From Paraspadella gotoi (Eukaryota; Chaetognatha): a stretch of DNA of 64,000 nucleotides. The notes under the pieces were generated by a model that was given only the letters and a program-made list of their open reading frames with translations, made no database searches and was not told where the DNA came from. Each line of letters starts with the position of its first letter. The first letter of the stretch is position 1. The stretch covers positions 16,053,452 through 16,117,451 of the forward strand of contig CM119270.1 of assembly GCA_051294375.1 (NCBI GenBank), read 5' to 3'. Positions 1 to 11,516 of the stretch are shown here, piece after piece. Both the position numbers and the translations under genes were made by a program.

Positions 1-946
1 TTCTTAACGGATGAAACGCAATTTATCAGGAGCTCGAAAACAAAAAAAAAGTGTAATGCTTTTAGGCTAAAATTAAACAGTAGGTGGTCATCGTTCATCC
101 AATTTTGTCACAAAGTTTTCGATGAATCATGAAGACACTATTTTTACCACCAAGCCGCTAGGGGGATACTTTCACGTGTCGGCGAATGCGTTTACGATAA
201 TTTTACAATAACGGGTCTGACCGCAATGTCGTTAAAAGAAGGAATAGTAAAAATGTTTTTAGAACCGAGCGAATACAAATTATTCCGGATTTAAAAAAAA
301 TTAGAACAGTTACACACGAACTTCAGTGACTCTTATAACAATATATTTTATGTTTTAAATTTAGAAAAATTATTCTTAAATACCATATTTTAACACATTC
401 TTTTTTTTAATCGTAATTTTTTTAACATTGATGTTGTCGCTTCCTTAAAGAGAGGAGCAGATAGTAAAAGTAAAAATGCTCGTTCGGGAAAAATGGGGGG
501 AAAAAGGTAAGTAAAAAAACGGAGTAAGGGAGAGGGCGATTCGTTGTAAAGGATACTCGAAATTTTATATATATATATATATANNNNNNNNNNNNNNNNN
601 NNNNNNNNNNNNNNNNNNNNNNNNNNNNNNNNNNNNNNNNNNNNNNNNNNNNNNNNNNNNNNNNNNNNNNNNNNNNNNNNNNNNNNNNNNNNNNNNNNNN
701 NNNNNNNNNNNNNNNNNNNNNNNNNNNNNNNNNNNNNNNNNNNNNNNNNNNNNNNNNNNNNNNNNNNNNNNNNNNNNNNNNNNNNNNNNNNNNNNNNNNN
801 NTTGGTTTTATTTTGTGTGTTTTTGTATGAATTAAGTTTTGGCCGCTGGAGGACGAGCGCGACTCCGAGCGCCGCGCCCATCATAACCCATAAGCGTCGC
901 AAAATCTCGAGTTTTTAGCGCGACGCCGATCGCATTCATCAGTTCA
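1..946. other. 3' flank of the daughterless gene, no gene seen
   Basis: AT-rich sequence with an N gap at 584-801 preceded by a short TA run. No reading frame here looks coding. On the minus strand an AATAAA (807-812) lies about 135 nt beyond the daughterless stop codon and is a candidate poly(A) signal for that gene. Confidence 0.5.
807..812 (-). promoter_or_regulatory. Candidate poly(A) signal of daughterless
   Basis: AATAAA on the minus strand about 135 nt after the stop codon, next to a sequence gap. Position and sequence fit, but the hexamer is common in AT-rich DNA. Confidence 0.35.
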
Positions 947-3654
947 TCATTTGGGCTGATAACCCGCCCCCGGAAGCAGAAACTGCTGCAGCCCCTGCAG
1001 CTCCGGCGGTGGGCCCTCCATCCCCGAGCTCCCCTCGCCCATTCTTTCCTCCTCCCGCCTTTTGAGACAGGCGGCTTTGGGATTGAGGTTCCGCTCCCGC
1101 ACTTGGGATTCGAGCGAGGTGATGACGTTGACGGCCTGCTGCAGGATGCCCAGTTTCGTCTGCGGCTTGTCGCCCTTGGCCTTGAGGTGGAGGGAGCACA
1201 TGCGGCCGAGCTCCTTGAAGGCGTCGTTGAGGTCGCGGACGCGGAGGCGTTCCCTCGCGTTGTTCGCCTGACGCCGAAGTTGCTCGCGCTCGATCTTCTG
1301 TTCCGGGTTCAAGTCTTCATCGTCGTCGACGGAGCTGTTGTGATCGTCCATGGATGAGGCGAGGCCGCAGTCGCCGACGGAGGCCGGTCCGCCGGAGGCG
1401 GAGGCGGCGCCGGCTCCGCCGCTATTGTTTTTTTTGCCTCGCGACCGCTGAGCGGCGGAATTGACGGCGGCGGCGGCTGCGGCGGCGACGGCGGCGAGGG
1501 CGTTCCGTTCGTCGTCGAAGGACTTGGTGTTGTTATTCTCCGAATCGTCGGGTTCCTTCTTTCGGGGCTTCGGAGAGTTGGAATTGGACCTGGAGGAAGT
1601 TGAGTGAGGGAAGGGAGTGATCAGTGATTGGCTAACTAATGAATTTAAAGCCAAGTATCCAACACCTCAGCTACAAAATATCAATCATTATTAACTTTTG
1701 ATAGCTGGAGTGAGAAAAGGGAAAGGAACAACTAAATAATAATCACAATCACGAATGAATGAATATTGAATATTTAACAAAAGTTTATCCGCATATTCAC
1801 AAATGTTTATTCGCGATTCCGCACGAGTTTGTTCCCGACACGCGAGAGGGAAATATACCAATCTTGAAACGGATTGGCATAGAGTCATTGAGATAGAGAT
1901 AGAGAAAATTACATACTTTTTTTGCGAATCGGTGATTCGTAAATCCATTCGATCGACCATTGTCAACCAATCAATCATATGTATCAATATATAACAATTA
2001 TACCAAGCAAGAAACACCTCACATTCGCTCGAGTATATTAAAGTTATTTATTTATTTATTTATTTATTTAATTTAAACCTTAAAGGACCACCTTTTCCTT
2101 TCTCCGTCAAACCTGTTATAGAAGGCGCCTTCGCTGGAGTCCTTGGTGGCGTCGTCCTCGGCCTGATCCCCCACCGGCGGCGCCAATCCGGGTAACTGCC
2201 CGCCGAGGGGCGCCGCACCAGACATCATGGCGCCGGATTCACCATAGCCTCGCCCGATTGGGGCGCCGCTGGCCGGGGTCGACGCCGCACCTTTCAACGA
2301 GGTCGCAGTATCGGAGAGAGTTCTCCCGTCGCTCGGGTGCTGTTGCTGCTGCAGCGACGCAGCCGCCGCGGCGGCCGCTGCCGCGTAATTTCCCGGCGGC
2401 ATTCCGTAAGCGTTCGTCTGCCAGGGGTAGACGTGCGGCGTGGGCGTGCCCGCCGGGGTGGAGGGATGCGAGGAGGCGCCGTAGCCTCCGGCCGTGGCCG
2501 CGTCGGAAGGGTAGACGCTGCCCAACGCCTTACCGACCGCGTCGCCAGCTTGGGAAGACGACACGGGGCTGGAGGATGAGGAGGAGGCCGCGGCGGCTGC
2601 GGCTAGAGCTGCCGCGGCCGCTTGAGCAGCCGCCGGGTTTGGGCCCCGATGTCCTGGCCGGGAGGGCGCGGTCGGTAACGCGTTGCTGTGGCCGTTGTTG
2701 TTGTTATTGTTGTTGTTGTGGGCGCCGAATCCGTCGGTATTGTAGGGCGACGGGTGATGATGGTGCACTGAGGATTCCGAGTAGTGGACGGGGAAGTGGG
2801 GAGGAGGAATGGAAGACGACGTGTAGCCCGATGGGGACAGGGCCGCGCCTCCCATGGGCGAAGACCCCGCCGTCGAGACGCCGGGGTGTTGTCGCATCGG
2901 CGTCGCCGGCGCCGCGTGATTCCATCCCGTCGACGCCGTCATTTTTCGGGCGCCGACGTCGTCGCCGAACTCGTCGGGGAATTTTCGCTTTTTAGCGGCG
3001 ACGGCGGCTGCGTAGTCGATGCGGCTCTGCGGCGCCAGCGGAGAGGCGTAGCCGTACTGGGACGGCGCCGGCGGCGGTGGGTATTGTTTGCTTTGCGGTC
3101 CCGGGTAATCCTGAGGCGGGGCGGCTCCCATGGCGGCGACGGAGTTGGGAGAGGCGAGNNNNNNNNNNNNNNNNNNNNNNNNNNNNNNNNNNNNNNNNNN
3201 NNNNNNNNNNNNNNNNNNNNNNNNNNNNNNNNNNNNNNNNNNNNNNNNNNNNNNNNNNNNNNNNNNNNNNNNNNNNNNNNNNNNNNNNNNNNNNNNNNNN
3301 NNNNNNNNNNNNNNNNNNNNNNNNNNNNNNNNNNNNNNNNNNNNNNNNNNNNNNNAGGCCGCCCCCACCGGGACCGTAGGGGAGATGATGATGGCCGGGG
3401 TGGTGATGGTGGAGTCCGGGGTGGTGAGAATGATGGGCGGGGGCCATGTGATGCGGCGGCGGCGGCGGCGGACCGCCGGCGTACTGATTGTTCTCTAGGT
3501 AATTTGCACTTTGAGCGTAGGCGGCGTTGTTGTTCCAGGGCGCGTCGTGGTCCATGCCTTTAACGGGGCCGCCCGGTTGACCGCCTTGAGGAGCGCAGAA
3601 CATGGCGCTGAAGTCGAGCAGGTCGGCCAGCTCGTTGTCGGGCAGTTCCTCCAT
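947..3654 (-). CDS. da: Daughterless / class I bHLH E-protein (TCF3/4/12 family)
   Basis: Transcription factor that binds E-boxes as a homodimer or with tissue-specific bHLH partners in the nucleus. Exon 1 starts at the ATG at 3654. Near its N-terminus it has DLLDFSAMF, the E-protein AD1 activation motif, followed by His/Pro-rich sequence, an N gap (3159-3355), a KKRK basic patch, Ala-, Asn- and Ser-rich tracts, and a [11 protein letters not shown] block like the conserved vertebrate NPSTPVGSP. Exon 2 is 947-1589 (acceptor CAG at 1590-1592) and encodes the b[23 protein letters not shown], then QTKLGIL, ending in the family tail [18 protein letters not shown]. Two donors fit the phase: exon 1 ending at 2113 (AACAG/GTTTGA) or at 2092 (AAAAG/GTGG). 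The frame differs on the two sides of the gap, so the gap length is wrong or it hides an intron. Expected size, near 700 residues, is close to fly Da. The family is certain; the exact joins are less so. Confidence 0.93.
1590..2112 (-). other. Single visible intron of daughterless
   Basis: About 520 bp of AT-rich sequence between the activation-domain exon and the bHLH exon. It starts after one of two phase-compatible donors and ends in a pyrimidine-rich stretch with CCTCCAG. It holds a TTTA tetranucleotide run at about 2044-2070 and no convincing extra exon. Confidence 0.6.
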
Positions 3655-3660
3655 GGCGAC

Positions 3661-4001
3661 GGATGGGGGTCGGGCGAGGAGGGCAAGGTAGGGAAAGGGG
3701 GGTGGGCGTTAAGTAAAAGCCGAGGATGGAGTCTGGACGGGTCAAACCATGGAATAATTATGGGCGGATCGGTGAGAAAAAGATACTGTTGTTGTTTTTG
3801 TTGTTGTATAGAAATCTGGATAAGTTTAGAAAGAGGTTAGGAAGAGTCGTAGCGTGACGTGAGCGAGATATGAGCGTGATATTTAAATATTTGTGATATG
3901 TCGCGGGAAATCTTCGAGGTACATTTTTTTTTTTCGTTTCACTCCGTCTTTATTTAAATCTTTTGTGAGCAGAAACCGACGTTACAAATTTCTGTTACAA
4001 A
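3661..4001. other. Intergenic gap between an upstream gene end and daughterless
   Basis: About 340 bp between the stop of the 4002-4225 exon and the daughterless ATG. It must hold the 3'UTR of the upstream gene (AATAAA on the minus strand at 3949-3954) and the daughterless 5'UTR or promoter. No TATA box or initiator was evident. Confidence 0.45.
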
Positions 4002-4225
4002 TTAATTATCATAGCTTCCTTCGTTTTTAGAAACGAGGGAATTGTCACTACTTTCCGACGGCGAATCGACGTCGTCGTTGCGATCGTTGTCGTTGTTATC
4101 ATTCACGCTTTTCAACCGGAACGACTTTTTCTTTCTTTCCGCGTCGGAATCAAACGTCGAGCGAAAACTCGCGTCGTCGATGGAGGATGAAGTGAAGAAA
4201 ATCCCGGCGGAGACGTCGAACGTCG
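4002..4225 (-). CDS. Terminal exon of an unidentified protein (5' part lost in a gap)
   Basis: The minus strand is open from the N gap at 4226 to a TAA at 4002-4004. The frame has no visible ATG, so simple ORF calling misses it. The encoded tail is low in Cys and rich in Ser, Asp and Asn: a SSSIDDASFRSTFDSD stretch, a lysine patch (ERKKKSFRLK), an Asn/Asp run and an acidic, Ser-rich end finishing in GSYDN. An AATAAA lies about 48 nt after the stop, as expected for a last exon. It is transcribed in the same direction as daughterless and ends about 350 bp before its ATG. I do not recognise the family. Low-complexity composition means part could be chance, but the open frame plus well-placed poly(A) signal favours a real 3' exon. 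Confidence 0.5.
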
Positions 4226-5925
4226 NNNNNNNNNNNNNNNNNNNNNNNNNNNNNNNNNNNNNNNNNNNNNNNNNNNNNNNNNNNNNNNNNNNNNNNNNNN
4301 NNNNNNNNNNNNNNNNNNNNNNNNNNNNNNNNNNNNNNNNACGATGAAAACTTTTTTAAAAGACTGCGTTTGATTTAGGGGAAGGAGGGTTACTGGAGAT
4401 TGTTTGAAGATGAGATAAAGATTCCTCCCCTCGCCCGATGCAATAGCTGAGGCGGAGTGAGGGGAGAAAAAAAAAAACGCATATAAAAAAAGAAAGAAAG
4501 AGAAGAATCGGCGAAGCGCGAACGTTTCCGATGTTATAAATATGACAGGCAGAAACGAGGAAAAAAAAAAGCGAGAGTTCTCTATCGAGTCTTTTCCGTC
4601 GGAGTGTGGTGTTTCATCGCCGCCAATCTGACGGGCGACGCCGCTCATGCGAAAACTTAATCTTCGAGCGCGTTCTTCATCAAGAGGCGCGCCGGAGTGA
4701 AAAACCGTTAATATATCGGACTCTGGGTGGCGCGCAGAGAGGGAAAAGGGCGCTCGGGATTTTTTTTTTTTTATTTATTATTTTTTTATTCTAACGCTTA
4801 TTGGTATTTGCGCCGTTGTCATTGGTTTTGTTGTCTTTTATATTTTTATTGTCGTCGTTGTCGTTAATTGAATTGTGTTTCGGAAAACTGGCTTCAACGT
4901 CGGATGACCCGAACGAAAAAAATTGACCAGACCAAACATCGTCCCTCCTTTTCCACGGTGACTCGAATGAATTGTTTTTTTTTTTGGTTTTTTTTGACGA
5001 ACGTCGAAGATCGAAAAATCGGACTCTCGTAATTTGGACGGGAAAAAGAAAGAGAGAGAGAGAGAGAGAGAGAAAATGCAGCCACCGCTTATTCCGTGTT
5101 TGAAACCCGACCTAGGGACAATGTCAACAAAGGAAAAAAAAANNNNNNNNNNNNNNNNNNNNNNNNNNNNNNNNNNNNNNNNNNNNNNNNNNNNNNNNNN
5201 NNNNNNNNNNNNNNNNNNNNNNNNNNNNNNNNNNNNNNNNNNNNNNNNNNNNNNNNNNNNNNNNNNNNNNNNNNNNNNNNNNNNNNNNNNNNNNNNNNNN
5301 NNNNNNNNNNNNNNNNNNNNNNNNNNNNNNNNNNNNNNNNNNNNNNNNNNNNNNNNNNNNNNNNNNNNNNNNNNNNNNNNNNNNNNNNNNNNNNNNNNNN
5401 NNNNNNNNNNNNNNNNNNNNNNNNNNNNNNNNNNNNNNNNNNNNNNNNNNNNNNNNNNNNNNNNNNNNNNNNNNNNNNNNNNNNNNNNNNNNNNNNNNNN
5501 NNNNNNNNNNNTTTTTTGCTTGGGTTAAAAGAAAAATTGATAATTATCGCAGTAAAATAAACCATTAAATACATAACTAACATGATGTGCTGAAAAAAAA
5601 AACATGGAATGCTAAGATTATTACAAGACATTGACTTTTGCAGAAGCTTGTTTTTTTTTTTTGGACGAAATTTAAAAAATGTTTCGCCGTAGCCGAATGG
5701 GAAGAAAAAACGTCGAAATGGATTGGACGACGGTTCCATTTTTGGGGGCAACGCTTAAAGTGAGATCATTTTTGACGAACTGCTTAACGGAATTTTTGTT
5801 TCCTTTTTTTTTTACGTCGTCGGATTCTGAGAGTAAAAGCGTCGTGAATCAAAAAATCGATGCGTTGAATCTTTTTTTTTCGGTTCATTTGAGAATTCCA
5901 TCGAAAAAAAAAATATTTTTTTATT

Positions 5926-6134
5926 AAATGGGTAGAGAGAGAGAGAGAGACAGAGAGGAAGAGACAATGAAGAGAAGAATCGTGTGTGGACGAACGTAAG
6001 TGTGTACTGCTTCCCTTCTTCCTGCTCCGCCACATCCGAAAAGCCAGGATCGTGGAGATCTCTCTCTCTCTCTGTCTCGCTCTCTCTCTCCGCCGAGGCG
6101 AATAACCAACTGATGGGCCTTTTTGCCTCTCTCG

Positions 6135-6167
<33 letters not shown>

Positions 6168-6232
6168 CCTCCGCAGCTGGAAGAAGAAGAGAGAAAGTCT
6201 CTCTCTCTCTTTCTCTCACTCTCTCGCCGCTC
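5926..6232. repeat. GA / CT microsatellite cluster
   Basis: Imperfect GA run at about 5935-5960, followed by several CT runs between 6061 and 6230. Serine/leucine or arginine/glutamate ORFs drawn across it are artefacts of the dinucleotide repeat. Confidence 0.8.
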
Positions 6233-9200
6233 CACTCGAACCATATCGGCCAATGAGCGTTCTTCTTTCGACCAATCAGATTGCTTCGCCAGAGGGCCGG
6301 TGGCGCGTTTTTCGAATTGGATCTTCGTGTAATGGCACGATTTCGTATCGGCGTTATTATGATTCCACCAGAGCAGCTCCGACTGCATCAGCGGCTTCAG
6401 CGGGATCGAAGCGGCGGCGGCCGACGATTAGCTTTTNNNNNNNNNNNNNNNNNNNNNNNNNNNNNNNNNNNNNNNNNNNNNNNNNNNNNNNNNNNNNNNN
6501 NNNNNNNNNNNNNNNNNNNNNNNNNNNNNNNNNNNNNNNNNNNNNNNNNNNNNNNNNNNNNNNNNNNNNNNNNNNNNNNNNNNNNNNNNNNNNNNNNNNN
6601 NNNNNNNNNNNNNNNNNNNNNNNNNNNNNNNNNNNNNNNNNNNNNNNNNNNNNNNNNNNNNNNNNNNNNNNNNNNNNNNNNNNNNNNNNNNNNNNNNNNN
6701 NNNNNNNNNNNNNNNNNNNNNNNNNNNNNNNNNNNNNNNNNNNNNNNNNNNNNNNNNNNNNNNNNNNNNNGAATTCTCAAAAGTCGCTGTGCTGGTTCTG
6801 CCACTCATTACTTTATATCTCGATTCCAATTTCTATATCGGAAAAAAAGTGGGATTCATGAGGAGACGATGACGATAACGACGAAGACGATGAGAAAGAT
6901 GATGAAGACGATGAAGATTTTGACATTGTTTACTTTCACTGAAGATGCAGACTTTCGCGAATGAACGAAAAAGAAAAAAAAATCCAAATAGAGGTTACGG
7001 TGTTGGATCATTCCTNNNNNNNNNNNNNNNNNNNNNNNNNNNNNNNNNNNNNNNNNNNNNNNNNNNNNNNNNNNNNNNNNNNNNNNNNNNNNNNNNNNNN
7101 NNNNNNNNNNNNNNNNNNNNNNNNNNNNNNNNNNNNNNNNNNNNNNNNNNNNNNNNNNNNNNNNNNNNNNNNNNNNNNNNNNNNNNNNNNNNNNNNNNNN
7201 NNNNNNNNNNNNNNNNNNNNNNNNNNNNNNNNNNNNNNNNNNNNNNNNNNNNNNNNNNNNNNNNGTCTCGGAAGTTATGGTACGGAATAACCGGATTTGT
7301 AATGAGAAAGATGAAAGAACTTTTTAATTTCCTCGTTGGAGAATCGAGGCTGCGCGCGAAAAGGTAGGGAACTGAAAAAAGATAAACCTATCGACGGTGA
7401 TACCAGATCACTCTTCTTATCTTTCCCTCTTTCACTCTGTGATTCTTATTCTTTCACCCTATCTNNNNNNNNNNNNNNNNNNNNNNNNNNNNNNNNNNNN
7501 NNNNNNNNNNNNNNNNNNNNNNNNNNNNNNNNNNNNNNNNNNNNNNNNNNNNNNNNNNNNNNNNNNNNNNNNNNNNNNNNNNNNNNNNNNNNNNNNNNNN
7601 NNNNNNNNNNNNNNNNNNNNNNNNNNNNNNNNNNNNNNNNNNNNNNNNNNNNNNNNNNNNNNNNNNNNNNNNNNNNNNNNNNNNNNNNNNNNNNCTCCTG
7701 TTTTCTCTCTCTCGCCAAGACTCGCAGTTCAGTAGAGTACAAGTCTATCTCGCCTCTCGGTTTGTCGAGGTCTTCGGCCAAAGTGAGTCAATTGCGACCG
7801 ACGACCAATTTTATCGCGATTCGACCGCAATTGTAGACTTCGGCCTCGTTTGTGCCAAATCGCTTGAAGGGTGCGGTCGTGGAGAGGGGGGGAGCGGTGA
7901 GGCGATGGTAAGGAGCAGTTGCAGTTGTCTCGATGATCCATAAACGACAATTCGCTTGTCGTCGTGGTTGTTGCTCTTGATTTTTGGTTGATATTTTGTC
8001 AATGTATTTGGTACAACCAATGTATTATTTTAGGTATAGTTGATGTTCTTTGTTTTTGTTATTGTTATAATTATTGTTATTATTGTTTACTTTCGCTTAT
8101 TTGTTTTTCACAGTTTCATTCCTCAGTTTTNNNNNNNNNNNNNNNNNNNNNNNNNNNNNNNNNNNNNNNNNNNNNNNNNNNNNNNNNNNNNNNNNNNNNN
8201 NNNNNNNNNNNNNNNNNNNNNNNNNNNNNNNNNNNNNNNNNNNNNNNNNNNNNNNNNNNNNNNNNNNNNNNNNNNNNNNNNNNNNNNNNNNNNNNNNNNN
8301 NNNNNNNNNNNNNNNNNNNNNNNNNNNNNNNNNNNNNNNNNNNNNNNNNNNNNNNNNNNNNNNNNNNNNNNNNNNNNNNNNNNNNNNNNNNNNNNNNNNN
8401 NNNNNNNNNNNNNNNNNNNNNNNNNNNNNNNNNNNNNNNNNNNNNNNNNNNNNNNNNNNNNNNNNNNNNNNNNNNCGGGGGGCGGGATGGGGGTCGTGAA
8501 AGGAAATTCGTGTGAGGGTTGAGTTTGGGGAGGAGAGTTAAAGGGAGAGGGAGGGGAAGAGGAAGAGGGGGAATTCTGTGTTTCCGAAGTGAGAGGTGAG
8601 AAAAGACAAAAGGCTAAATTTTTGAATTTTTTGAATTTTCGAAATATTTATTTTAATGATTGACTAAATATGACCGAATAAAAAAAAACAAACGTATCAG
8701 CTAAAATATAATATATTCAGTTAACTACTCAACGTAGATCTAAAAGTCACAGTTAAATTTGAAGCCATCTTGAACTCAGCATTAAGTTCCGTTAAACTTT
8801 AAGTTAAAAGATAAACATTAAACAATTCATATATATCCGTTGAAAGCGGAGTGAGCGCTCGAAAAAGTCGAAGCGGTCGATCGAAGAAATTCGGCGGGAA
8901 GAAAAAAAAGCGTGGGAGTGGAGATTGTCATGGTTGGATTGGGAAGGTGGGCAGCAGATGATGGAAGAGTAAAAGGTGGACGTTTGGGGAGCCTGGAAAG
9001 AGTACATCAAGCGGGGTTGACATCGCGGCGGTTTCGATTGTCAGTCGTCGTCGTCGTCGTCGCTTCGTTCGTCGCGTCGTCGTCGTCCTTTCAAACGGGG
9101 GGAAGTGAAGAGCCGCGGGTTGATTGTAAACAAACGATCGAAACTGGACTGCTTCGTCGTCATCGGTCGTCGTCGCTCGTCTGTCGGTCGGATTCGGCAT

Positions 9201-9291
9201 AAAAAATCTATGAGGTCAACAACGTGAGGTTAAAACCCACCACAGACTGGATTCTGTAATTGATTTTCAAATTCTCCTCCCCGACTCGTTA

Positions 9292-9296
<5 letters not shown>

Positions 9297-9372
<76 letters not shown>

Positions 9373-9385
9373 TCCTCTCTCTCTC
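9297..9385. repeat. (CT)n microsatellite
   Basis: Almost uninterrupted CT dinucleotides over about 85 bp, followed by a fixed-size 25-N gap at 9434-9458. Confidence 0.9.
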
Positions 9386-10616
9386 GTGCTGCATAAGCGA
9401 GCGACTTTTCCGTTCTCGACCTTTTTCGTCACANNNNNNNNNNNNNNNNNNNNNNNNNCGTCACTTAGTTGTCGTCGTTGTTGATGTACTAAAGATCGTC
9501 GTCGCCATTGTCGTCGTCGTCGTAGTCGTTGTCAACTGCAGAGTCGCGGAATCATAGAGAAAGGCGAGGGCCTTTTTTTGGAGTATTGACGGATCCCGAT
9601 AAACCCGCCCGCCTCCCTTCTCCGTTGAATAAGGCAAGCAGCATTTCACCAATCAATATGATTATCTTTCAATACATACTGGGTTAAAAGCCTCTATCCC
9701 CAAGATATAACATAACGGTATCCTGCACGCTTCAAGCAAAGACTCTCTCACCGTCTAATTTAATAACTAAATTTAATAACTACCAGAGTTTATGACTTCT
9801 CTATCAAGTGGTATTTATAGTTATTGTGAGTCTTCTTTTTTAACCTCAGTGGGATGTAAACTGTTCGATTCTTCGCTCGCGACGTTCGTCGTTGTTGTTG
9901 TTGTTGTCATTATCGTTAAATGATCAAACTGCGGCGTTCGATGCGACGTTAATGGCGTCGTCGTCGTTGGCCTCATCATCGTCGTCGTCATTTTCACCGA
10001 AGTCGCATCATCGTCGTCGTCGTCGTCGTCGTCGCGCGATGTTGACGGAAACGTGTTTTTTTTTTGTCGATCTTCGATCTTCATCTTCTTCTTCATCTTC
10101 TTCTACATCTTCTTCTTCATATTCTTTTCTTCTGATTTACTTTTCATCTTCTTCCCTCCATCATTTTTTCATCTCATCTTCTTTCTTTTTTTTTTTCACG
10201 GATTCAATTCTCCTTCTCTTAACTTTTCCCCTCTCCTTCATCTTCCTTCGTCTCCTTCCCCTCCTCCTCTTCCTCCCCACAACAACTCCGGTGGTCAGTC
10301 CCCGCCACTCGGCGACTTCTTCTTCCCCCAAGTCGTCCCCAGTCCCTACCGATCCCCGGGGACTTCAAATCTCGCATCGTTAAGTTTGAGTAACGAGCGA
10401 CGGATCGAGACGCCACCGATTTTTACGTCTTCATCATCATCATCATCATCACTGGGTTTGAACTCTTTTAATTTATCTTTGATATTTTTAATTAAGGGTT
10501 GACAGACCCCAAACCCGACGACCGTGAAAGAATGACGGGTGTCACGAGGAAAAAAAAAAGAAGGTTGCCTCGTTAAAACGATTTACTGTATAATGTACGT
10601 ATAAATGTATCTTGTA

Positions 10617-10809
10617 TTATTGTATTTGATTATAACGGATCATCTCGATGAATCCGCCATCTTTTGCCAGTTTTTCTTTTGTTGTTGTTGTTATTGTTGT
10701 TGTTGTTATCATTTTAGGATTCCGAGTGAAACCGGTTTTTTTCCCGTCGTCAAAAAGACGTCGTTGACGAACGACTTCGGCGGACGTCTGCTGCGCGGAC
10801 ACTTCAACA

Positions 10810-10855
<46 letters not shown>

Positions 10856-10883
10856 ACTTCACATCGACCTCCTCTCTCGTCAT
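10617..10883 (-). other. Possible acidic exon over a (GTC)n tract, uncertain
   Basis: A (GTC)n run at about 10810-10853 gives poly-Asp on the minus strand, flanked by non-repetitive, protein-like sequence (VSAQQTSAEVVRQRRLFDDG). The opposite strand is also open across the tract with equally plausible residues, and no convincing splice sites bound either frame. I record the repeat with confidence but the coding status is undecided. Confidence 0.2.
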
Positions 10884-11516
10884 TAGATCATCTTCATTCT
10901 TCTTCTTCTCCCAAAACGTAAAATGGATTACAGACTGACCGACTTGTTGTTGTTGTTGTGGTTTTCATTGACTTAGATTTCATTCACGCTGTCCATCGAG
11001 TGAACTGAACGGGATTTGGAGATTCGCTTAAATTTCAAAATATCTATATCTAAATATTAAAATATTTACATACTGCTATTTGTAGTAGTTACAATGACTG
11101 ATTCCTTATAATCCATTTTAATCGAAATATTGATTAAATGGAAAAAAAAAATGCATCTGCACATCTCAACGAAGTGCTCAATATTAAATGTTCGTAATGA
11201 TTTTTAGCCAAATGAAGTGAATGATCAAATGAAGGGAATGATTGACCAATCTCTCACCAGAGATACCCAAGCCTCACACAACGTGCTTGTGAACCAAGCT
11301 TCGGCGAATTGAGTTTGATTCGAGTCGCGCATGTGGATTCTCTTTCTTTCCAACCAGTTTCTTTTTACTTAATTAAATCTAATGAAAATGGGTACCCTCT
11401 CGCTCTCTCGCTCTCTCGCTCTCTCTCCCTCCCTCGACTTTTTCNNNNNNNNNNNNNNNNNNNNNNNNNCTGCGGCAGTGGTTACGGACGATACGCAATC
11501 CGCGGTTCATTTCTAT

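Larger units (their letters stand above)
4341..11444. other. Gap-rich, microsatellite-rich region with no firm gene
   Basis: Seven kilobases broken by N gaps (5143-5511, 6437-6770, 7016-7264, 7465-7694, 8131-8475, 9434-9458). Between them lie CT/GA runs, trinucleotide GTC and TCT runs and AT-rich spacer. Two CCAAT motifs near 6250 and 6270 sit in a GC-richer patch (6240-6436) that could be promoter sequence. Two weak coding candidates (about 9840-10060 minus, 10260-10500 plus) were considered but lack splice or family support. Confidence 0.4.

Noticed and set aside
2258-2995. Plus-strand 245-residue Arg/Pro-rich frame
   Set aside because: Antisense of the GC-rich daughterless activation-domain exon.
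6285-6312. CTCF-like motif CGCCAGAGGGCCGGTGGCGCG
   Set aside because: Only a partial match to known CTCF consensus in a gapped region; no supporting context.
9821-10096. Minus-strand Asp/Thr-rich frame, and a plus-strand Ser/Pro-rich frame at 10053-10502
   Set aside because: Mostly GTC, TCT and TCA triplet repeats, with no splice or family support. The unique parts are suggestive but too short to call.
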